A DNA stretch of 64,000 nucleotides, from the NCBI RefSeq assembly GCF_036038375.1, contig NZ_CP107935.1, forward strand, positions 6,820,001 through 6,884,000, in the 5' to 3' direction. This DNA is from Streptomyces sp. NBC_00414 (lineage in GTDB: Bacteria; Actinomycetota; Actinomycetes; Streptomycetales; Streptomycetaceae). The notes under the pieces were generated by a model that was not told the origin of the DNA, did no database searches, and worked only from the letters and a program-made list of their open reading frames with translations. Below are positions 1 through 7,068 of this stretch, in pieces; within the stretch, counting starts at the first letter, position 1; each line of letters opens with the position of its first letter. Position numbers and translations under genes: made by a program.

Positions 1-310
1 AGAGCTTGACCGTGACGTGCAGCACCAGGAAGCCGACCGAGCTCACCGCGGTCGTGCGGTGCACGGCCTGGGCTATCAGGCGCTGGCGGGTGTTGAGGAA
101 GACCCGGTCGGTGGCGACCAGTCCCCAGAGGACCGAGCAGGTCAGGGCGACGAGGGACAGCACGCCCGCGCCGAAGTTGATGAAGTCACGGAATGCGTCA
201 CCTCCGACGATGACGCTGACGGGTATGAGCAGCAGAACGGCAGCCATCACTCCGCCCTGGACCGAGCGACTCGGCCGGGAGAGCGTGCTGTTGTTGCGGC
301 GAGAGTTCAT
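1..310 (-). CDS. Membrane protein, N-terminal part (runs off the left edge)
   Basis: The reverse strand from position 310 reads continuously to the window edge (103 codons), beginning MNSRRNNSTLSRPSRSVQGG. After a basic, Ser/Arg-rich N-terminus come two clear hydrophobic segments (about residues 21-36 and 46-65, the second containing GVLSLVALTCSVLWGLV) and the start of a third (SVGFLVLHVTVKL). A GGAG lies seven bases before the ATG. His83 and His98 flank the third segment, which recalls haem-ligand pairs in cytochrome b or ferric-reductase-like membrane proteins, but this is only suggestive. It is divergent from leuS. Function unknown; the rest of the gene is outside the window. Confidence 0.6.
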   Translation of the reverse strand, partial: MNSRRNNSTLSRPSRSVQGGVMAAVLLLIPVSVIVGGDAFRDFINFGAGVLSLVALTCSVLWGLVATDRVFLNTRQRLIAQAVHRTTAVSSVGFLVLHVTVKL

Positions 311-571
311 GGGGCAACTCCGAACAGTTCGGGAAAGCGGTCCCGCTGCCGCACTCTAGGTCGAGCCATACCGAGGAGTACGAGGTTTGAGTTATATCGC
401 TGTTATCAAAGGGCGGCGAGGGAGTTGTGATGTCCCTTAGCGGCCCTTACGCGAAGTAACCTTTGACCTTTGTCCAGCGTTTGCCGACGCGGCGCGGGGA
501 GCGACACTCAGTGCCGGAGCGTAGCCGAAAGCGCGTCGCGGCCCGCTCGGCCGCTGCGGTACCCTGACGCC
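311..571. other. Divergent intergenic region upstream of leuS
   Basis: This gap separates the leftward membrane gene from the rightward leuS leader and must hold promoters for both. No ORF here looks real. A -10-like TACCCT at 560-565 lies six bases before the leuS leader-peptide ATG, close enough that the leader could be translated from a leaderless or nearly leaderless transcript. No convincing -35 box is visible. Confidence 0.35.
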
Positions 572-610
572 ATGCGTGCCGTACGCCTTCTGCTTAGTGA
601 GCCGCGCTGA
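572..610 (+). CDS. leuS leader peptide (MRAVRLLLSEPR)
   Basis: A 12-codon ORF encodes MRAVRLLLSEPR with three consecutive leucine codons (CTT CTG CTT, 587-595). It is followed by a hairpin and an intrinsic terminator before leuS, which is the layout of ribosome-mediated transcription attenuation: a shortage of charged Leu-tRNA should stall the ribosome on the Leu codons. The LLLS segment closely resembles the LLLLS of the leuA leader in this same window (57154-57201). There is no Shine-Dalgarno sequence, but a -10-like hexamer sits just upstream, so leaderless translation is possible. Too short for automatic gene calling. The regulatory role is inferred from the architecture. Confidence 0.75.
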   Translation: MRAVRLLLSEPR

Positions 611-679
611 TCAATCCCGGTCGTCGGAGAACCGCGACCGGCATCGGCGCGGCGCCCCCTCCTGTGCGAGGGGTTTTTT
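601..679 (+). promoter_or_regulatory. Leucine attenuator of leuS
   Basis: Three pairings are visible. Hairpin one has a 7-bp stem, CCGGTCG (617-623) with CGACCGG (635-641). The terminator is CCCCTC (656-661) with GAGGGG (668-673), followed by six T residues (674-679). A long-range pairing matches GCCGCGC (601-607, overlapping the end of the leader peptide) with GCGCGGC (647-653), and stacks directly against the terminator. A ribosome stalled at the Leu codons would cover 601-607 and disturb this fold. Which conformation favours read-through cannot be settled by eye, but a T-tract terminator between a Leu-rich leader ORF and leuS is strong evidence for attenuation. Confidence 0.75.
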
Positions 680-726
680 CATTTCCTGAGCCGCTGGCAG
701 AGACGATCGATGGAGCTTTGAGGATC

Positions 727-3609
727 ATGAGCGAGACGAACACCGCTGCCTCCGAGGCGGCAGCGCCGCACCGCTACACGGCTGCCATGGCCGAGCAGAT
801 CGAGGCACGCTGGCAGGACGTATGGGACGCCGAGAACACCTACGCGGCACCCAACCCGAAGGGTGACCTGGCAGGTGACCCCGGGCTGGTCGCCAAGCCC
901 AAGAAGTTCATCATGGACATGTTCCCGTACCCCTCCGGTACGGGCCTGCACGTCGGTCACCCGCTGGGCTACATCGCCACCGATGTGTACGCCCGGTACC
1001 AGCGCATGACCGGCCACAACGTCCTGCACACGCTGGGCTTCGACGCCTTCGGCCTGCCCGCCGAGCAGCACGCCGTGTCCACGGGCGAGCACCCCCGGAT
1101 CACCACCGAGGCGGCCATCGGCAACATGAAGTCCCAGCTGCGCCGTCTGGGCCTGGGCCACGACAAGCGCCGGTCCTTCGCGACGATCGACCCGGACTAC
1201 TACAAGTGGACCCAGTGGATCTTCCTGCAGATCTTCAACTCCTGGTACGACGCCGAGGCCGACAGGGCCCGCCCGATCGCCGAACTGGTCGCACAGTTCG
1301 AGAGCGGTGAACGCGCGCTGCCCGGCGGACGTATCTGGAGTGAGCTGACTCACGCCGAGCGCGCCGACGTCCTGTCCGACCACCGTCTGGCGTACGCCTC
1401 CGACGCGCCCGTCAACTGGTGTCCCGGCCTGGGCACCGTCCTGGCGAACGAGGAGGTCACCGCCGACGGCCGCTCCGAGCGCGGCAACTTCCCCGTCTTC
1501 AAGGCCAAGCTGCGCCAGTGGAACATGCGCATCACCGCCTACGCCGACCGACTGCTGAACGACCTGGACGCACTGGACTGGCCCGAGGCCATCAAGCTGC
1601 AGCAGCGCAACTGGATCGGCCGTTCCGAGGGCGCCCGCGTCGACTTCCCCATCGACAGCGACGCCATCCCGGTCTTCACCACGCGCCCGGACACGCTGTT
1701 CGGCGCGACCTACATGGTGCTGGCCCCCGAGCACCCGCTGGTCGAGAAGTTCACCCCGGCCGCCTGGCCCGAGGGCACCCACGACGTCTGGACGGGGGGC
1801 CACGCCACCCCGACCGAGGCCGTCGCCGCCTACCGCGCGCAGGCCGCCTCGAAGTCGGACGTCGAGCGGCAGGCCGAGGCCAAGGACAAGACGGGCGTCT
1901 TCATCGGCGCGTACGCGACCAACCCGGTCAACGGCGAGCAGGTCCCCGTCTTCATCGCCGACTACGTCCTGATGGGCTACGGCACCGGCGCGATCATGGC
2001 GGTTCCGGCGGGCGACCAGCGCGACTTCGAGTTCGCGCGGGCCTTCGAGCTGCCGATCCGCTGTGTGGTCGAGCCCACCGACGGCCGGGGCACCGACACG
2101 TCGACGTGGGAGGACGCCTTCGGATCGTACGACGCGAAGATCATCAACTCCTCGAACGGCGACGTCTCGCTGGACGGTCTGGGCGTCACCGAGGCCAAGG
2201 CGCGCATCACCGAATGGCTGGAGGGCAAGGACGTCGGCCGCGGCACCGTCAACTTCCGGCTGCGCGACTGGCTGTTCAGCCGGCAGCGCTACTGGGGCGA
2301 GCCCTTCCCGATCGTCTACGACGAGGACGGCATCGCCCACCCGCTGCCCGAGTCGATGCTGCCCCTGGAGCTGCCGGAGGTCGAGGACTACTCGCCGCGC
2401 ACCTTCGACCCGGACGACGCGAACACGTCCCCGGAGACCCCGCTGTCCCGCAACGAGGACTGGGTCAACGTCGAGCTGGACCTGGGCGACGGCCGCGGCA
2501 CGCGCGCGTACCGCCGCGAGACCAACACCATGCCCAACTGGGCCGGTTCCTGCTGGTACGAGCTGCGCTACCTGGATCCCCACAACTCAGAGAAGCTGGT
2601 CGACCCGGAGATCGAGCAGTACTGGATGGGCCCGCGCGAGGGTCAGCCGCACGGCGGTGTCGACCTGTACGTCGGCGGCGCCGAACACGCCGTGCTGCAC
2701 CTGCTGTACGCGCGCTTCTGGTCCAAGGTGCTGTTCGACCTGGGGCACGTCTCCTCGGCGGAGCCGTTCCACAAGCTGTACAACCAGGGCATGATCCAGG
2801 CCTTCGTGTACCGCGACAGCCGTGGCATCGCCGTACCGGCCGCCGAGGTGGAGGAGCGCGACGGCGCCCACTACTACCAGGGCGAGAAGGTCTCCCGGCT
2901 GCTGGGCAAGATGGGCAAGTCCCTGAAGAACGCGGTCACTCCGGACGAGATCTGCGCCGAGTACGGGGCGGACACCCTGCGCCTGTACGAGATGGCGATG
3001 GGCCCCCTGGACGTGTCGCGGCCGTGGGACACGCGCGCGGTGGTGGGCCAGTACAGGCTGCTGCAGCGGCTGTGGCGCAACGTGATCGACGAGACCACGG
3101 GTGACGTCACCGTCGTCGAGACCGCGGACGCCGACATCGACCCCGACACACTGCGCGCCCTGCACAAGGCGATCGACGGCGTACGCCAGGACCTGGAGGG
3201 CCTGCGCTTCAACACCGCCATCGCCAAGGTCACCGAGCTGAACAACCACCTGACGAAGGCGGGCGGCGCCATCCCGCGCAGCGTGGCCGAGTCGCTGGTG
3301 CTGCTGGTCGCGCCGCTGGCCCCGCACATCGCGGAGGAGCTGTGGCGCAGGCTGGGCCACGCCGACTCCGTCGTCCACCGGGACTTCCCGGTCGCCGACC
3401 CGGCGTACGCCGTGGACGAGAGCGTGACCTGCGTCGTCCAGATCAAGGGCAAGGTCAAGGCGCGCCTGGAGGTCTCCCCGTCGATCTCGGACGAGGAGCT
3501 GGAGAAGGTGGCGCTGGCCGACGACAAGGTGATCGCGGCGCTGGACGGAGCGGGCATCCGCAAGGTGATCGTGCGGGCGCCGAAGCTGGTGAACATCGTT
3601 CCGGCGTAG
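727..3609 (+). CDS. leuS: Leucyl-tRNA synthetase
   Basis: This class I aminoacyl-tRNA synthetase charges tRNA-Leu in the cytosol. The HIGH signature appears as HVGH near residue 75 (in GTGLHVGHPLGY) and the KMSKS signature as KMGKS near residue 728. Between them lies the CP1 editing domain, with the TTRPDTLFGATY motif; the C-terminus is the anticodon-binding and C-terminal appendage region. The start at the ATG at 727 (MSETNTAASE) gives 960 residues, normal for actinobacteria. A longer GTG start at 664 would lie inside the terminator hairpin and is rejected. A GGAG at 712-715 is the likely ribosome-binding site. Expression appears controlled by the Leu leader just upstream. Confidence 0.97.
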   Translation: MSETNTAASEAAAPHRYTAAMAEQIEARWQDVWDAENTYAAPNPKGDLAGDPGLVAKPKKFIMDMFPYPSGTGLHVGHPLGYIATDVYARYQRMTGHNVLHTLGFDAFGLPAEQHAVSTGEHPRITTEAAIGNMKSQLRRLGLGHDKRRSFATIDPDYYKWTQWIFLQIFNSWYDAEADRARPIAELVAQFESGERALPGGRIWSELTHAERADVLSDHRLAYASDAPVNWCPGLGTVLANEEVTADGRSERGNFPVFKAKLRQWNMRITAYADRLLNDLDALDWPEAIKLQQRNWIGRSEGARVDFPIDSDAIPVFTTRPDTLFGATYMVLAPEHPLVEKFTPAAWPEGTHDVWTGGHATPTEAVAAYRAQAASKSDVERQAEAKDKTGVFIGAYATNPVNGEQVPVFIADYVLMGYGTGAIMAVPAGDQRDFEFARAFELPIRCVVEPTDGRGTDTSTWEDAFGSYDAKIINSSNGDVSLDGLGVTEAKARITEWLEGKDVGRGTVNFRLRDWLFSRQRYWGEPFPIVYDEDGIAHPLPESMLPLELPEVEDYSPRTFDPDDANTSPETPLSRNEDWVNVELDLGDGRGTRAYRRETNTMPNWAGSCWYELRYLDPHNSEKLVDPEIEQYWMGPREGQPHGGVDLYVGGAEHAVLHLLYARFWSKVLFDLGHVSSAEPFHKLYNQGMIQAFVYRDSRGIAVPAAEVEERDGAHYYQGEKVSRLLGKMGKSLKNAVTPDEICAEYGADTLRLYEMAMGPLDVSRPWDTRAVVGQYRLLQRLWRNVIDETTGDVTVVETADADIDPDTLRALHKAIDGVRQDLEGLRFNTAIAKVTELNNHLTKAGGAIPRSVAESLVLLVAPLAPHIAEELWRRLGHADSVVHRDFPVADPAYAVDESVTCVVQIKGKVKARLEVSPSISDEELEKVALADDKVIAALDGAGIRKVIVRAPKLVNIVPA

Positions 3610-3729
3610 GTGACGGAACGGCGGCGACAGCGTTCCGGCGCAGTCGGCAGGAGAGCGGCCACACCGTTCCGGCTCAGTTGACGGAACAGCGGCGTGGCCG
3701 CCGGCGCAGGTGACGGAACGCCGTTCCGG
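3598..3729 (+). repeat. Imperfect 22-bp palindromic repeats at the leuS 3' end
   Basis: A unit beginning GTTCCGGC and ending TGACGGAAC, itself a dyad (GTTCCG...CGGAAC), occurs at 3598-3619 (spanning the leuS stop codon), partly at 3632-3643, again at 3666-3687, and partly at 3701-3719, with a final GTTCCGG at 3723-3729. The repetition looks like local duplication of the leuS tail. The stems could help end or protect the leuS transcript, but there is no T-tract. Confidence 0.6.
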
Positions 3730-3931
3730 GGTATTCCGGGTAGGAGACGACCGGGCGGCGGCCGGTGCGGCGCGGCTCGGGGTCTTCCCCTACGGGCAGG
3801 TTGGGGGTTCTGCTGGAACCCTCGGCCTGCCTTTTCCGTTTACGGTGAAAGGGCCCACAAGTGCGTGAAAGAGCCCGCAAGCACTGGACGCAGCACCGGC
3901 AAGCACCGGACGCAGCACCGAGAGGACCGTC

Positions 3932-4744
3932 ATGGAAGCCGTGGTCGCCATCATGGCGCTGATCTTCGTGCTGTTCGTGGCACTGGGCGTGTACGCCACG
4001 GTGAAGGCGGTCGGCGCCGCCAAGCGGGGCGTGGACCGCACCGTCGCGCAGGCCCGCCGCACCGTGGAGGACCACACCCTCCGAGCCAAAACCTTCGCCC
4101 AGCCGGGAGCCCAGGGCCAGCTCGCCCAACTGCGCCTCTCCCTGCGCACCTCGATGCGGGCGACCCAGGACGCGCTGCAGGCGGGCGTGAGCGAGGACGA
4201 GTCGCTGAAGGAGTCCCTGGCGCTCTTCAACCGGCTCAGCGCGCACGGCCACGAGCTGGACGGCGAGTTGAAGCGGCTGGAGCGCGAACCGGACAGGGCG
4301 CGCCTCGCCGAGCGGCTGCCCGCGCTGCGGGAGCGCACCGAGCAGATAACGAAATCGGCCGACGCACTGCGCTGGGCGGCGCGTGACCGTGCCCAGCGCT
4401 TCGGGACCGACGACCTGGACTCGCTGAGCACGCAGATCGGCATGGAGGCGGGGGCGCTGCGGCACTGGACGACGGAGCCGTCCTCCGCGCCGCCGACCGG
4501 TTCGGTTCCCGGACCGGCGACGGAGCCCCCGTCCGCCCCGTCCGCGGGGACGACAGAGTCGGCCGCCGCTCCGACCCCGCCGCCGTGGCCGGAGGCCCCG
4601 GCCGCCGCCGCGGACCAGCAGACCTGGCCGGAGAACCCCGAATCGCGCCGGGCCGAGGAGCCCACCCGGGCCGCGATCGACGCGCCCAGGCAGCGGCCCG
4701 CCTACCCTTGGGAGAAGAAGCCCCGCCCGGAGAGCACGACTTGA
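3932..4744 (+). CDS. Single-pass membrane protein with coiled-coil and Pro/Ala-rich tail
   Basis: The 270-residue product starts with a transmembrane helix (about residues 3-25, VVAIMALIFVLFVALGVYAT). A charged helical region follows (about 30-175), rich in Leu/Arg/Glu heptad-like spacing, then a low-complexity Pro/Ala/Thr/Ser tail ending in a basic PWEKKPRPEST segment. An AGAGGA precedes the ATG by five bases. It sits between leuS and degV, reading the same way. I recognise no enzymatic motif. The layout suggests an inner-membrane-anchored scaffold with a cytosolic coiled coil, but the function is unknown. Confidence 0.8.
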   Translation: MEAVVAIMALIFVLFVALGVYATVKAVGAAKRGVDRTVAQARRTVEDHTLRAKTFAQPGAQGQLAQLRLSLRTSMRATQDALQAGVSEDESLKESLALFNRLSAHGHELDGELKRLEREPDRARLAERLPALRERTEQITKSADALRWAARDRAQRFGTDDLDSLSTQIGMEAGALRHWTTEPSSAPPTGSVPGPATEPPSAPSAGTTESAAAPTPPPWPEAPAAAADQQTWPENPESRRAEEPTRAAIDAPRQRPAYPWEKKPRPESTT

Positions 4745-4816
4745 TACCGCCGGTCCGGCAGCGGGCGGCAGAGCCCGGGCTGCCTTCCACGCCCACTGAC
4801 AGGTAATCTCCAGCTC

Positions 4817-5662
4817 ATGTCCCGCCATGTCGCGATCGTCACCGATTCAACGGCCTACCTGCCGCCGCGGACGATGGAGCGCCACGGCATCACCGCGGTG
4901 CCCCTGACCGTGGTCCTCGGCGACCAGGCTCTCGAAGAGGGCACCGAGATCTCGGCCCGCTCGCTGGCCCTGGCCCTGCAGAAGCGGCGGTCCGTCACGA
5001 CCTCCCGGCCCAGCCCCGAGGTCTTCGCCGAGACCTACCGCCGCGTCGCCGGGTCCGGCGCCACCGGCATCGTCTCGCTGCACCTGTCCTCCGAGTTCTC
5101 GGGCACCTACGACGCTGCCGTCCTCGCCGCACGTGAGGCTCCCGTGCCCGTGCGCGTGGTGGACACAGGGATGGTCGCGATGGCCCTCGGCTTCTGCGCA
5201 CTGGCGGCCGCCGAGTCCGCGGAGGCGGGCGGCACGGTCGACGACGCGGTCACGGCGGCGGAGAAACGGGCCGCGGGCACGTACGCGTACTTCTACGTCG
5301 ACACCCTCGACTATCTGCGCAGGGGCGGCCGGATCGGGGCGGCACAGGCGTTGTTCGGGTCCGCGCTGGCCGTCAAGCCACTGCTGCAACTGGACGGCGG
5401 GCGCATCGAACTCATGGAGAAGGTGCGCACCGCCTCCAAGGCGATCGCCCGCCTCGAAGAGATCGTGGCCGACCGGGCCGGGAGCGCCCAGGTCGACATC
5501 GCCGTCCACCATCTCGCCGCGCCCGACCGCGCCTCGGCCCTCGCGGAGCGGCTGAGGGTACGGCTCCCGGGGCTGGCCGACCTGCATGTGAGCGAGGTCG
5601 GAGCGGTGATCGGGGCGCACACGGGGCCCGGTCTGCTGGGGGCGGTCGTCTCCCCTCGGTGA
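4817..5662 (+). CDS. DegV family fatty-acid-binding protein
   Basis: The 281-residue product opens with the DegV signature VAIVTDSTAYLP. It also carries the family blocks TSRPSPEVF (about 58-66), HLSSEFSGTYDAA (about 90-102) and DTLDYLRRGGRIG (about 158-170). It closes with GAVIGAHTGPGLLG, the second DegV-domain hallmark. DegV proteins (FakB class) bind a fatty acid in a central pocket; in Firmicutes they present it to the kinase FakA for entry into phospholipid synthesis. No FakA-like kinase is adjacent here, so its partner is unknown. It lies upstream of comEA and reads in the same direction. Confidence 0.93.
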   Translation: MSRHVAIVTDSTAYLPPRTMERHGITAVPLTVVLGDQALEEGTEISARSLALALQKRRSVTTSRPSPEVFAETYRRVAGSGATGIVSLHLSSEFSGTYDAAVLAAREAPVPVRVVDTGMVAMALGFCALAAAESAEAGGTVDDAVTAAEKRAAGTYAYFYVDTLDYLRRGGRIGAAQALFGSALAVKPLLQLDGGRIELMEKVRTASKAIARLEEIVADRAGSAQVDIAVHHLAAPDRASALAERLRVRLPGLADLHVSEVGAVIGAHTGPGLLGAVVSPR

Positions 5663-5775
5663 GAGGGCGGATCGACGGCCCGGAGTGGCCGCACCGACTC
5701 CGGCGGGTGACGGAGTTATCCACAACCGGGCGGTAATCCCCAGGAATCGACCAAGATCATCGAGGATCGTGCTTC

Positions 5776-7068
5776 GTGCCCGATTCTCGTCGCATGGGAC
5801 TTCGATCACCTTCACGGACCACGACAGCCACCAGCGGACCGGGCCGCGGCCCGGTCTCGGACAGCCGGATGCGCTCCGACAGTCGTACGCGTCCCGGCAG
5901 CCGTAGCCGCTCCGACAGCCGTACGCGACATCGGCGTCGGCTGCATCGTGGAGCGGCCCGGCGCCGAGAGGCCTCGGCGGAGGCGCTGCGTCTGCGCGCG
6001 GAGAGGCTCTTCGCGCCGGAGCCTCAACGGACCAGGGTGCGCGGGCGGTTGCGGCACGGGCCGCCGGCGGAGTGGGGTGACGGGGGCGGTGACGGCGCCC
6101 TCCAGGGGCGCGAGGAACTGCGCGACCGGCCCTCACCGGCCCGCAGCCGACCACGCACCTCATCGGTTTCGGGATGGAGCCCCGGGGCGGGGGCTGGAGC
6201 CGGAGCGCTCGGGGATGCGGACGGGGCCGCGGACGAGGGTGCCGGCGAGGGCGCGGACCGGGGTGCGGAGGAGGTCGTGGTCGCGGAGGACGTCGAGGGC
6301 GCGGTCGGGGTCGTGGAGGAGGTCCGGCGCGCTTCCTCGTGGCGGGCGCGGGCCGGGCTCGCCGTCCGGGAGCGGATGCCCTTGTGGGTTCAGTCCAGGT
6401 GCGGGCTGGAGCGCAGGAGCGTGGCCGCACTGTCGGTGGTGCTGGTCGTCGCGGCGGTTCTGGCCGCGCAGCATTTCTGGTCGGGACGGACCCAGCCGGT
6501 GCGGGCTCCGGAGGTCGTGAGGGCCGCGGTTCCGTACGGGGAGGAGGGCCAGGGCGGGCAGAAGACCGCCGCCGGGACCACTGCCGTCGCACGGGCCCCG
6601 GTGGGAGCGGGGACCGGCCCGCCGATCGTGGTGGACATCAGCGGCAAGGTGCGCGAACCGGGTATCCATCGGCTGCCGGCCGGTTCCCGGGTCGCCGACG
6701 CGCTCAAGGCCGCGGGCGGGGTGCGTCCCGGCACGGACACCGAAGGCCTCAACCGCGCACGGTTCCTGGTGGACGGTGAGCAGGTGGTGGTCGGGGCGCC
6801 GCCGACGGCGGCCGGGCCCGGTGCGGCTGGGGTCGCGGGTGGTACGGGTCCCGGTGGGGCCGTCCCCGACGCGACCGCGCCGGTCGCCCTCAACACGGCC
6901 ACCCTGGAACAGCTGGACACGCTGCCGGGCGTCGGCCCCGTACTGGCGCAGCACATCATCGACTACCGCACCCGGCAGGGAGGTTTCCGCTCGGTCGACG
7001 AGCTCCGAGAGGTCAACGGAATCGGGGACCGCCGCTTCGCCGACCTGCAGAATCGCGTACGGCCATGA
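5776..7068 (+). CDS. comEA: ComEA-type helix-hairpin-helix DNA-binding protein
   Basis: A one-pass membrane protein with DNA-binding domains on the outer face. Residues 1-200 form a long, highly basic and then acidic low-complexity region (DSR/SR repeats, then Gly/Ala/Glu). A transmembrane segment follows near 215-235 (SVAALSVVLVVAAVLAAQHFW), then an SLBB domain near 278-335 (PIVVDISGKVREPGIHRLPAGS). A tandem HhH domain lies at about 365-427 (LNTATLEQLDTLPGVGPVLAQ, FRSVDELREVNGIGDRRFADL). The GTG at 5776 has GAGG ten bases upstream; the ATG at 5794 is an alternative start. The gene overlaps comEC by four bases. In competent bacteria ComEA captures transforming DNA; whether this holds in Streptomyces is not established. 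Confidence 0.9.
   Translation: MPDSRRMGLRSPSRTTTATSGPGRGPVSDSRMRSDSRTRPGSRSRSDSRTRHRRRLHRGAARRREASAEALRLRAERLFAPEPQRTRVRGRLRHGPPAEWGDGGGDGALQGREELRDRPSPARSRPRTSSVSGWSPGAGAGAGALGDADGAADEGAGEGADRGAEEVVVAEDVEGAVGVVEEVRRASSWRARAGLAVRERMPLWVQSRCGLERRSVAALSVVLVVAAVLAAQHFWSGRTQPVRAPEVVRAAVPYGEEGQGGQKTAAGTTAVARAPVGAGTGPPIVVDISGKVREPGIHRLPAGSRVADALKAAGGVRPGTDTEGLNRARFLVDGEQVVVGAPPTAAGPGAAGVAGGTGPGGAVPDATAPVALNTATLEQLDTLPGVGPVLAQHIIDYRTRQGGFRSVDELREVNGIGDRRFADLQNRVRP

Noticed and set aside
6..430. Two rightward frames at the left edge (6-359 and 17-430)
   Set aside because: They lie antisense to a reverse-strand membrane protein with clear hydrophobic segments and a ribosome-binding site.
664..726. 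Longer leuS start at GTG 664
   Set aside because: It would begin within the terminator hairpin; the ATG at 727 gives the family's normal N-terminus.
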